Shown: positions 20,005 to 28,306 of the stretch, one piece after another
Layout of the letters: every line of letters starts with the position of its first letter
Position numbering within the stretch: position 1 is the first letter of the stretch
Assembly: GCF_013402915.1 (NCBI RefSeq)
Contig: NC_050724.1
Coordinates: forward strand, 496,001 to 560,000
Length of the DNA: 64,000 nucleotides
Direction of reading: 5' to 3'
Origin: Zygotorulaspora mrakii
Lineage: Eukaryota > Ascomycota > Saccharomycetes > Saccharomycetales > Saccharomycetaceae
The notes under the pieces: model-generated
Seen by the model: only the letters and a program-made list of their open reading frames with translations
What the model was told of the DNA's origin: nothing
The model's database searches: none
Position numbers and translations under genes: made by a program

Positions 20005-20682
20005 TTAGTTGATCTTGTTAGCAATTTTAAGAATCTCTGAACTTTCCACTATCCTTACTTTCTTGTCAGCAATGGCTATTGACTTCTCGAGAGCTAAGTG
20101 TACCCCGACTTTTCCTACTTCGTCGCCGTAAACTGGATAACCAACGCATTTTTCCAACCTTGTTCGATAAAAAAGACCGGTTACCTTAACTGCAATGTTG
20201 TTTAACAAGCCCTTATCGGAAGATCTATTTCCTAGCAGAGCACCTGGTCTTAAAATGATGGTTCTGTCAAAATCGAGGGCTATTATATCTCTTTCAATCT
20301 CACCTTTCATTTTTAAATACGGAAAATACGAATTCTCATTTGCACCTGAGCTACTCACAATGACTATTGTGGAGCACCCCTTTTGTTTTGCTACTTTTGC
20401 CACCTCCAGATTTAAATCATGGTCGATCCTGTATTGATTATCAAAACCTGCTGCTTCACCCCTAGTTGTTCCTAATCCGGAGAAGAAGATTTTGATGTTA
20501 TCATCTGGATAAATGTCGCACCATTTCTTACTATCCTTCTCTACCAACTGTTGCGAGGTAGAGTCGAATGGTAAAGATCGTCTACCAAGCGTATAAACTT
20601 TCGAAAACTGGCCTGAGGATTCGCAGTTCTTCAGCAGTGACCTTCCACATAAACCAGTAGCCCCTAATACAATAGCGTTCAT
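20005..20682 (-). CDS. FMP52: Fmp52, mitochondrial outer-membrane Rossmann-fold protein
   Basis: A 225-residue atypical short-chain dehydrogenase/NAD(P)-binding protein. The nucleotide-binding loop GATGLCGRSLL starts at residue 7, followed by FFSGLGTTRGEA, VIVSSSGAN and IILRPGALLG. S. cerevisiae Fmp52 (YER004W, 231 residues) was found in highly purified mitochondria and its substrate is unknown. It sits between YND1 and PMI40 as in S. cerevisiae. Confidence 0.93.
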   Translation of the reverse strand: MNAIVLGATGLCGRSLLKNCESSGQFSKVYTLGRRSLPFDSTSQQLVEKDSKKWCDIYPDDNIKIFFSGLGTTRGEAAGFDNQYRIDHDLNLEVAKVAKQKGCSTIVIVSSSGANENSYFPYLKMKGEIERDIIALDFDRTIILRPGALLGNRSSDKGLLNNIAVKVTGLFYRTRLEKCVGYPVYGDEVGKVGVHLALEKSIAIADKKVRIVESSEILKIANKIN

Positions 20683-21630
20683 TCTTTACTTATTGTTCAA
20701 AAAATATTTTTAATATCAACTTTTAGCTATCTTCTTTATTTCAGGACCCAAACTTTTAGCAAAGGAGTGGGCCCTCACTCTTTTTACGGGAAAATGGGGT
20801 GTCTGAACCCATCAAGAAAATAGAGTGTACGCAAAAAGCTGCACCAAGGCACAAGACAGGAATAACAAATCAATAGTAGTCTACACCGGATTACGGTTGT
20901 ACTGTATTTCATACATCACAGATTGAGTACGGAGTTGAAATTCTTGTCTATAAGCAGTGATATTGATAAGTTTTGCTATTGTAACAGGTAGCTTTCATAA
21001 TGAGACTCGTTATGTCGCGTGGTTGTTGATAACTTTTATTTAAATACCTCATTTATAATCTTTGATGTCTATCAAGGTGTACTATAGGCCAAGATCTGAC
21101 GAATATGAAAGTAGATTCATCCTGTCTTAGCTTAAATCACACCCTAAATTGAACTCAACAGCCGCCTGTTTCCATAGACGTCTCAGGATGAAATTCGTTA
21201 TCAAAAGGTTGAAAGATGTCAGGATGAACTCGAGTGCATATTACTCATATTGTCAATTAAGAAAGGGTGACATTCACGGTGCTCGCTGATACTGTCTGCA
21301 GTGGGGTCGTAATCTGAATGAAAGGTAACAGTCACTTTACTCTCATGATTAGCCTCAGAAATTCGCAATTCAATACTCATTTTGAGATGTACCAGCATCT
21401 GAAGACTTGAATCTCTAAGTAGGACGTGTGACCTTTGCCTTTTCTTTCTACTCGAAGAAATCGTGTGTCGCGTTAAAAGTTTGCTTAATTAGACGTCAAC
21501 TTCCCATAGTGGGAACACGTAGCCGTGGAAAAACAGTTTTTGTTTCTGTATCTTCTCAAACACAACAAACACCACTTCAAATAAGCCTCAACAAAATAAC
21601 AAATACAAACAATTGTATAAATATTTCAAT
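20683..21630. other. FMP52-PMI40 divergent intergenic region
   Basis: A 948-bp spacer with the promoters of both genes. No open frame with support, no tRNA and no repeat is recognised. Confidence 0.5.
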
Positions 21631-22995
21631 ATGACTGACAAACTGTTCAGATTGGATGCGGGTATGTGATACTTCACTATGATGTTCCCAATTTTGAACA
21701 AACTCAAACTAACAAATTTAACGTGTTTCGCATTAGGTTACCAACAATATGATTGGGGCAAGATTGGCTCTGCGTCGGCCGTGGCACAGTACGTTGCTCA
21801 TTCTGATCCCTCTGTCAAGATTGAAAAGGATAAGCCGTATGCCGAATTGTGGATGGGCACTCATACCAACGTTCCATCCTATCGTCATGGCGATAAAAAA
21901 TCTTTAAGGGATGTAATTGCCAGTGAACCAGATAAGATGTTAGGAAAAGGAATTGTAAAGAAATTTGGCTCTAAAACAGAACTGCCTTTCCTTTTTAAGG
22001 TTTTATCGATTGAAAAGGTTTTATCTATACAAGCACACCCTGATAAGGCACTAGGTAAAATTCTACGTGCCCAGGATCCTAAAAACTATCCTGATGATAA
22101 TCACAAACCAGAAATGGCTATTGCAATTACTGATTTTGAAGGTCTCTGTGGATTTAAGCCGCTTGATGAGATTTCAGACGAATTGAAACGTGTCCCAGAG
22201 TTGAGAGCCCTTGTTGGTGACGAAACTTCCGAGAAATTCATTCAAAATGCCAAACCAGATGCAGTAACCGGCAGCGCAGATGATGATCAAAATAAAAAAT
22301 TGTTGCAAGCTGTTTTCGATAAAGTTATGAATGCTTCAGAGAAAGATGTCACTGATAATGCTCATTTATTGGTTAAAAGAGCACGGGATCACCCTGAGGA
22401 TTTCAACAAATCAGATTCGGCCTCCTTGATAATAAGATTGAATGAACAGTTTCCCTACGATATTGGTCTATTTTGTGGCTGTTTATTATTGAATCATTGT
22501 AAACTAAATGCCGGTGAAGCGATGTTTTTGAGAGCCAAAGATCCTCATGCCTATATCAATGGTGATATAATTGAATGTATGGCCGCATCCGACAATGTAG
22601 TCAGAGCTGGTTTCACTCCAAAGTTTAAAGACGTGAAAAATCTTGTAGAGATGTTGACTTATGCGTATGACCCTGTCGAAGAGCAAAAGATGAAACCGGA
22701 AGATTTCGAAAGATCATCAGGAGCAGGCGAATCAGTTTGCTTCAATCCTCCAATTCAAGAGTTCTCCATTATTCAGACTACATTCACCAAAGGTATTGGT
22801 AAAAGGCACTTCGAACCTTTGGCTGGTCCCAGTATCATCATTACCACGAAAGGAGCTGGTGACATAACTTCAGGAGTTATCAAATTGAAAGCTGAGTCGG
22901 GCTTCGTTTTCTTCGTTGCTGCAAACACTGCAATAGATCTTGAAGCGCACGATCAGGATTTTGTTACCTACCGAGCCTTTGTTGAGCCAAATTGA
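21631..22995 (+). CDS. PMI40: Mannose-6-phosphate isomerase (spliced)
   Basis: Exon 1 is 21631-21661 and exon 2 is 21737-22995. The spliced protein begins MTDKLFRLDAGYQQYDWG and has 429 residues, identical in length to S. cerevisiae Pmi40 (YER003C), with the intron in the same codon. It interconverts fructose-6-P and mannose-6-P in the cytosol and feeds GDP-mannose synthesis for glycosylation and the cell wall. The zinc-site regions QAHPDKALGK and DDNHKPEMAIA, and RAKDPHAYINGDIIECMAASDNVVRAG near the active site, are intact. It is convergent with NOP16, 83 bp apart. Confidence 0.97.
21662..21736 (+). other. Spliceosomal intron of PMI40
   Basis: A 75-nt intron with 5' site GTATGT, branch site AACTAAC at 21707-21713 and acceptor TTAG ending at 21736. 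Splicing joins GCG G to GT TAC and restores LDAGYQQYDWG. Confidence 0.93.
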
Positions 22996-23078
22996 TCAAA
23001 AGTATGTAGGATATTTATTAATATTTTTTACATTTTACAAACTGTATTGATGAATAAATTTCACAATAACAAAACAAT

Positions 23079-23813
23079 TCAGTTTATATTATGCAATTTT
23101 TTCCACTTAAGTACCCTTCTCCTCAAGTCAGCCTCACTTTGCTGGTAGATATTCAGCTCTTTGTCAAAAAACATTCGTTTATAATTGTCTCCGTGTTTTC
23201 TATACAGTCTTTCTAACCATTCAACCTCCCTTTCACTCTGCTCCCTTCCTTTTGTCACAACTGGCCTATTGGCAATTTCTTCTAGTAATTTGATAACTTC
23301 GGTTTTTGATTCCTTACCATCTCGTTCGAGTTGTGCCTTAATTTCTGAAACATCCTGGTCAATGTCAAAAGCCTTCATTGTACCATACACTACCTTAACG
23401 ACATTTCCACTGTCGTCACGTTGAATTCTTGCCTCACCTTCGGGTATTTTCCCCGCTAAGAAGTCACCATCACTATTCAACTCCGACTCATTTACCTTCT
23501 CTTCCTCTTCGCTACTATTTTTTGTTTCAAGTTCTTGATCCTCATCATCAGTCTCCTGGTCGAAGCTAGGGTAAATGGAAGGTGCTTTCTTTACCACGTT
23601 TTTCAAATCAGTCTCTTGACCTCCAGCAGGTTTTTGTAATTTCGATCTCAATCCAAGTTTTTTATAATTTTGAGACATGGTCAGAGAATGATCCCAATTT
23701 GCTGCAATAATAGAGTTCGAGCGAATGTTCACTTTCCTTTGCTTATCTTTCGTCCTTCTTGTGGCTTTTCCGAGGGATGATTTTCTCATCTTTCTTTTCC
23801 TTACGGATGTCAT
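23079..23813 (-). CDS. NOP16: Nop16, 60S ribosome biogenesis factor
   Basis: A 244-residue nucleolar constituent of 66S pre-ribosomes. The conserved N-terminus [20 protein letters not shown], the [20 protein letters not shown] block, an acidic middle and the C-terminus ([38 protein letters not shown]) match S. cerevisiae Nop16 (YER002W). The frame extends upstream only from a GTG; the ATG at 23813 is the start used in S. cerevisiae. The promoter has PAC and RRPE motifs. Confidence 0.95.
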   Translation of the reverse strand: MTSVRKRKMRKSSLGKATRRTKDKQRKVNIRSNSIIAANWDHSLTMSQNYKKLGLRSKLQKPAGGQETDLKNVVKKAPSIYPSFDQETDDEDQELETKNSSEEEEKVNESELNSDGDFLAGKIPEGEARIQRDDSGNVVKVVYGTMKAFDIDQDVSEIKAQLERDGKESKTEVIKLLEEIANRPVVTKGREQSEREVEWLERLYRKHGDNYKRMFFDKELNIYQQSEADLRRRVLKWKKLHNIN

Positions 23814-23888
23814 AGTTATAACTTCTAATTGAATGAAGTCTTCCTTGCTGGCCAAAACTCTTTCCCAGTCAGACACTAAGCAGAAGAA

Positions 23889-23935
23889 TTATATATATAT
23901 GTATATATTTATATGTATATATTTATATGTGTACT
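23889..23935. repeat. TA-rich simple repeat upstream of NOP16
   Basis: Alternating TATATATATATG and TATATTTATATG units cover about 45 bp. The tract lies 75-120 bp upstream of the NOP16 ATG and could supply TATA function. Confidence 0.6.
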
Positions 23936-23974
23936 TTTTAGGTGGTATTAAGTGGATTTGTCTCTGGAGAGCAG

Positions 23975-24019
23975 CTCATCTCATCTGAACTAATATGGGA
24001 AAAATTGAAAATTTTTCAA
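23975..24019 (-). promoter_or_regulatory. PAC and RRPE elements upstream of NOP16
   Basis: CTCATCTCATC at 23975-23985 contains two overlapping PAC cores (GATGAG on the coding strand). TTGAAAATTTTTCAA at 24005-24019 is a palindromic RRPE match. The pair lies 160-206 bp upstream of the ATG, typical of the ribosome-biogenesis regulon. Confidence 0.7.
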
Positions 24020-24373
24020 AAAAGCAAAGGCCCCTGGAACTCCCCACAAGCTATATCACATCACGTGCTGCATTAGAACCACAGATGTTGAGATGATAGC
24101 AGTCACAAGGCGCCTTTCCCAACCAATTGAATGTCGGGTCCAGCGTTGATATAGGTATTCAAAACTACTTCAGATTTAGTTTCATGTTAACAATGAGAGC
24201 CTTCATCGCAAATGTTTGTTAATTTTCCCTTGGAAAAGCTATCTCCGGCGCCTTTTTCCAAAAAAACATCGACAATCCAAATTAACTCTCATAATAATAC
24301 AGTATTATTAGTTCTGACATTTGTCAATTGTCCTTCGCCGTGATAAAGAGACCAATTTGTGTGCACTCCTTAT

Positions 24374-25258
24374 ATGAACTCTCAGAATGACGGAAAACAT
24401 GGAGCACGTCCAACTGACGATGAGCACAACATTCTCGACACTGCTGATGAAACTACGGATGAAGAAAGAGGTCATGTTGATGTACTGAGTCAGGAAGTCA
24501 AAAAGCTGTCGGTTAATGACCCCCGGGTTTCTGTCAACAGAAATGCAGCTTTTACTGATAGTAGCAGCGAGAACACCGTTCCTCAAATTCAAAGGCCTTC
24601 TGTCACTGATACTACTGCCATACATGACTCAAAAAGATTAACAAAAGAGGAGCGATATATATTACAGGTTGAAACAGATTCTAGATCTATCTTCGTGGGC
24701 AATATTACATCGGACGCCACTCCTGAAATAATCGAGGAACACTTCCATACTTGCGGCACACCCAAAAGGATAACATTGCTTTATGACAAAAACACTGGGG
24801 TACCTAAGGGATATGCCTACGTCGAGTTCGAAGATCAGCTTTCTCGGGAGAGGGCTTTAGTTTATAATGGCTCAGAGATGAAAGGAAGAACTCTCAATGT
24901 TTACAAAAAGAGAACAAACTTACCTGCTTACCAAAGAAGTTTTCCAAATTATAAATCCAAATTCTACTCTCAGCAACAATGGAACCTACCCTACAATGGG
25001 GGCTTCCAACAATTGCAAGATATCCCTTACTATCATATGCCATATCAGTTTTCCCCGTACAATCAGGGCTCAGAAGCAAGGCATCGTAATCGCAAAGTAA
25101 ATTACAAGGGCAACAGAAAAGCAAACACATATAATAAGGTTGATGGAAACCATAACAATGGAGGTAATCAGGAAGCTGTACCGCTGGTGCAACATACGTT
25201 ATCTAATCGTTCTGAAAATGTTGAGAAACAAAGTGAGGAAATAGTGTCAAATCATTGA
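24374..25258 (+). CDS. SGN1: Sgn1, cytoplasmic RRM poly(A)-binding protein
   Basis: A 294-residue protein with a single RRM at about 105-180 (RNP2 IFVGNI, RNP1 KGYAYVEFED). An acidic N-terminus precedes it and a Gln/Asn/Tyr-rich tail with basic HRNRKVNYKGNRK follows. This is the arrangement of the PABPN1-like Sgn1 (YIR001C), which binds poly(A) and interacts genetically with eIF4G. The start is the first ATG in the frame. In S. cerevisiae SGN1 is the first gene right of CEN9; here it is the first gene left of the centromere in window orientation. Confidence 0.9.
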   Translation: MNSQNDGKHGARPTDDEHNILDTADETTDEERGHVDVLSQEVKKLSVNDPRVSVNRNAAFTDSSSENTVPQIQRPSVTDTTAIHDSKRLTKEERYILQVETDSRSIFVGNITSDATPEIIEEHFHTCGTPKRITLLYDKNTGVPKGYAYVEFEDQLSRERALVYNGSEMKGRTLNVYKKRTNLPAYQRSFPNYKSKFYSQQQWNLPYNGGFQQLQDIPYYHMPYQFSPYNQGSEARHRNRKVNYKGNRKANTYNKVDGNHNNGGNQEAVPLVQHTLSNRSENVEKQSEEIVSNH

Positions 25259-25445
25259 CGCCTTTATTCTCATATAATTCGATATATATACCCTCGTGTT
25301 CTACTCCCTTAATCATTTCTTTAGTCTTGGTGAGAGTCTAAAATTTTACATACTAAAACTAAATATTCATGCAGCCCACGAACATACTCTTATAAAGAGT
25401 TTTTTTAAATTTCTTTAGCAGATTCTCTTCTTTTTTCTATTTAAA

Positions 25446-25612
25446 GAAAACTTGTTCGGAAACCATAGACAATTATATTTTATAAAACATATTTTCATAT
25501 AAGAATTTTATTATTCATGCTGTATAAAAAACACATTGAAATTTTAATTATCTTTGTAATAAAAAACTAATATTTTATTCTATATAAAGTTTAGGTTCAG
25601 ATACCATGTGAT
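25446..25612 (-). other. CEN: Point centromere (CDEI-CDEII-CDEIII)
   Basis: On the minus strand CDEI is ATCACATG (25605-25612), an exact RTCACRTG match for Cbf1. CDEII is 133 bp, about 85% A+T (25472-25604). CDEIII begins TGTCTATGGTTTCCGAA (25471 down to 25455) with the essential central CCG at 25457-25459, bound by CBF3 in S. cerevisiae. The position, between SGN1 and IRC22, is where S. cerevisiae CEN9 and CEN5 flanking genes meet. CDEII is longer than the roughly 80 bp of S. cerevisiae. Identification rests on sequence and synteny together. Confidence 0.93.
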
Positions 25613-25735
25613 TATCATGCCTCACCCTGGCTTTTTACCTGGGGCAATTTGAAAACTGACACGTAAAAAACACTTCCATTCTGTTAGAAGCGCCCTATTG
25701 TTTGTTGGACATATAAAGACACAGTATAACAGATC

Positions 25736-26434
25736 ATGCTAGCAATCCAATTACTCTGCAGTTTCTTTCTAAGCTTTTTTTTGGTAAATGCAACCGCAAT
25801 CGAGGAAACAATCGCCTCTTTTAGCGACAAGAATACAAGTGATGATCATGTCGACTTTACCGAGAGCTCTCAAGAGAAGCCCCAGCATGTCGATATTGAT
25901 GTCACGTACGATATATTGGAAAAGCCTGAACTAAAATTTGACAGTCCAGTAGAGTTTGCTGCTGAAGAATATGCCACGTTCAATTTCACTTTGAAGAATA
26001 ATGAAGAGGTCAACATAACCGTGGTAGGAATATCCGGGCATGTTATTAGTAACCCTGAAGGCTATCAGGTTGCAAATATATCTGAGAGAGCAGTTGGTCC
26101 TTATGAAGTTCCAGTCAATGGAACACTCAACTTTCAGACTGCTGTTCAGCTCATTCTTCCTGAAGGCTCCTTCTATGTGGCGCCTTTAGTTGCAGTCGTT
26201 CAAGACCAGAAGCCCATGAGGCTGGGCATACGTCCACTTTCAATATTTGTATCACCACCTCCAATGTCTTTTTTTAATCCTGCGTTTATTTCAGTCCAAG
26301 TCATTCTTGCTCTGCTCATCGCTGTCCTTGTTGTACCACTCATGAACTATTTCAAAACCGATTCTAAGAAAGCCAAAGCCGTGAAGCCTACTTCTGTTGA
26401 TGAATCGTGGTTACCTGAAACCTACAAGAAGTGA
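25736..26434 (+). CDS. IRC22: Irc22-like ER membrane protein
   Basis: A 232-residue homologue of S. cerevisiae Irc22 (YEL001C), related to TRAP-alpha. An N-terminal signal peptide (residues 1-20, LLCSFFLSFFLVNATA) is followed by a lumenal beta-type domain with several N-glycosylation sequons (NFT, NIT, NGT), a membrane helix (FISVQVILALLIAVLVVPLM, about 187-207), and a short tail ending in the conserved DESWLPETYKK. Its function is not firmly known; deletion raises recombination foci in S. cerevisiae. It is the first gene right of the centromere, and CEN5 adjoins YEL001C in S. cerevisiae. Confidence 0.92.
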   Translation: MLAIQLLCSFFLSFFLVNATAIEETIASFSDKNTSDDHVDFTESSQEKPQHVDIDVTYDILEKPELKFDSPVEFAAEEYATFNFTLKNNEEVNITVVGISGHVISNPEGYQVANISERAVGPYEVPVNGTLNFQTAVQLILPEGSFYVAPLVAVVQDQKPMRLGIRPLSIFVSPPPMSFFNPAFISVQVILALLIAVLVVPLMNYFKTDSKKAKAVKPTSVDESWLPETYKK

Positions 26435-26522
26435 ATAAGGAGGAAGATGCTAAGAAAATAATTGCCATCTTTGTAGATAGAATATGAATATAGTATGAAT
26501 ACATATATCTTGAATGTTTAGA

Positions 26523-28085
26523 TCATGCTTGTAAAGAGAGAGCATCTAAGATATTTTCAATTACAGACATGTCTTGTTGATATTCGAGGATACCAGAACT
26601 TTTAAGTAACCCCAGATCTTGTTCGCTACTTAAGACCTCTATGTCTTCAAGTTCGAAAGCGTACTTTTCTAACAGATAAAATCTTATGTCGTCAACAAGC
26701 TCTATAGTGTCAGTTTCTTGTCTGGCAGATATCCGCTTAGAGCTTTGAAGTATTGCCTCCTTTAGCGCAGGGTCGTTTGAATATTTTCGTATCTTCTGGG
26801 CAATAACCTTGGCCACAAAATGCTCCAATCTTTCCATTCGCGTCTCCCACGCAACAGAAAGGATATCAAATATTGAACAACACTTCAGAAGTTCCTTACT
26901 TTGGGTTAAGACTACTGCGGCCATTGACTTGAGGCGATCCTCCATTAACATATCTGCCATAAGAAGAACATCTATAGCATTATACCAGGGAATTTCAGAA
27001 CTGTCATAATATAAATACCTTATAATTATAACAGCAACTTCAAAATCGCATGACGGGAGAGATATTAGTGGTAACGGTGAAGAATTACCACTATCCTTTG
27101 ATTTCTTTTGGCTTTTATAGAGTGTTCTCTCCAAGAAAGGAAGTGTGAACATGAGTTTGAAGTAATGAGCACGGCTCAAAATTGCAAGATGGCAAGGAAA
27201 AACACGTTGTTCGTCTTTTAAATTTTTCACCATTAGCAAAACATCTGGAAATGCTAAGCACTCCTTCAAAATTATGTTTTGTCCTTGATCCAGCTCCTCA
27301 TGAGAATTAAGGATTATGCTGCTCTTAAGAATAGCATCATTCACAAATGTGCAAAGCTGTTCTCTCGCCAATTCCATGAATTTATACTGAAAAGTAGCCA
27401 TGAACATTGACTTTTCAGATGGATCTAATATATGCTGGGCCTTGTTCAAAAATTCGGCCAGTAATTCCATTCCCCATTCACGTGAAAGAGCTATCAACGA
27501 AGAATACTGTTCGTAATCTATTTCGTGCAGGACGGGTAGCAGATATATGAATTTTACAAGTATTTTCATCTCTTTCATCGAGCATCCTTTGGGCAGTTCA
27601 AAATTGTGCCTTCCTGTCCAATTACTCATCAGCCCCAAATTGAGCTGAGCACATCTACTTGCCAGAATGAACTTGTGCAATTGTAAACACTCTATCGCTC
27701 GAATATTGTCATGGAAACTCCAGGATAGATCACACGTATCTAAAAAAAAGTCATCTTTGATCAAAGATGATATATGCATTGTAAATGGCTGATTCACATC
27801 CACCGCCTTCGAAATGTCGTAGCGTAAAAGGATATCGCGGATAGAATCAGTTAGTGCGCCGTAAATACATCTAGCACCTTCATATCTGTCTCTATCACAT
27901 ACCGCTCCTCTTGACAAAAGAAGCTTCACAACTGTTTCATGACCACAGAGACTGGCTAAGAAAAGAGGGGAGTTATCAAACTGATCAACAGCATTCAAGT
28001 TGACCCCTGTGGATATCAAACGATCTACATTATCGGTATCGCCTACCCTGCATGCGTAACATAAATCTGCGAAATTTTTACTCAT
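26523..28085 (-). CDS. Ankyrin-repeat/BTB protein, YIL001W orthologue
   Basis: A 520-residue protein with N-terminal ankyrin repeats (about residues 5-75: DNVDRLISTGVNLNAVDQFD, SPLFLASLCGHETVVKLLLS) and BTB/POZ-type regions in the middle (HKFILASRCAQLNLGL; CHLAILSRAHYFKLMF). It matches S. cerevisiae YIL001W (513 residues), an uncharacterised cytoplasmic protein that may be a Cullin-3-type adaptor by analogy with ankyrin/BTB proteins. It is convergent with IRC22 (88 bp) and divergent from INP51. YIL001W adjoins CEN9 in S. cerevisiae. Confidence 0.9.
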   Translation of the reverse strand: MSKNFADLCYACRVGDTDNVDRLISTGVNLNAVDQFDNSPLFLASLCGHETVVKLLLSRGAVCDRDRYEGARCIYGALTDSIRDILLRYDISKAVDVNQPFTMHISSLIKDDFFLDTCDLSWSFHDNIRAIECLQLHKFILASRCAQLNLGLMSNWTGRHNFELPKGCSMKEMKILVKFIYLLPVLHEIDYEQYSSLIALSREWGMELLAEFLNKAQHILDPSEKSMFMATFQYKFMELAREQLCTFVNDAILKSSIILNSHEELDQGQNIILKECLAFPDVLLMVKNLKDEQRVFPCHLAILSRAHYFKLMFTLPFLERTLYKSQKKSKDSGNSSPLPLISLPSCDFEVAVIIIRYLYYDSSEIPWYNAIDVLLMADMLMEDRLKSMAAVVLTQSKELLKCCSIFDILSVAWETRMERLEHFVAKVIAQKIRKYSNDPALKEAILQSSKRISARQETDTIELVDDIRFYLLEKYAFELEDIEVLSSEQDLGLLKSSGILEYQQDMSVIENILDALSLQA

Positions 28086-28306
28086 GCTAGTACATTCACT
28101 TTCTTTGAGATTTCTTTATAAACTAGGATTCATACGAATAACCAGAATGAATTCAGCTTGCCTTATTTGCTAGACTCTGCTATTTTAAATGTGTGTCTCA
28201 AACTTTAGTTTGTTATAAGTCGCGCTGAACAAGCAATCGCTGAAATTGAACCTAGCAAATAACAAAGGTGCATTCATATATTCAAAAAAAAAAGGCAGCT
28301 GCTGCA

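Larger units (their letters stand above)
23814..24373. other. NOP16-SGN1 divergent intergenic region
   Basis: A 560-bp region with promoters of both genes. It contains the TA-rich repeat and PAC/RRPE elements listed separately; no further gene is seen. Confidence 0.55.

Noticed and set aside
21428..21634. A 68-codon frame just upstream of PMI40
   Set aside because: It starts at GTG and overlaps the true PMI40 start in another frame.
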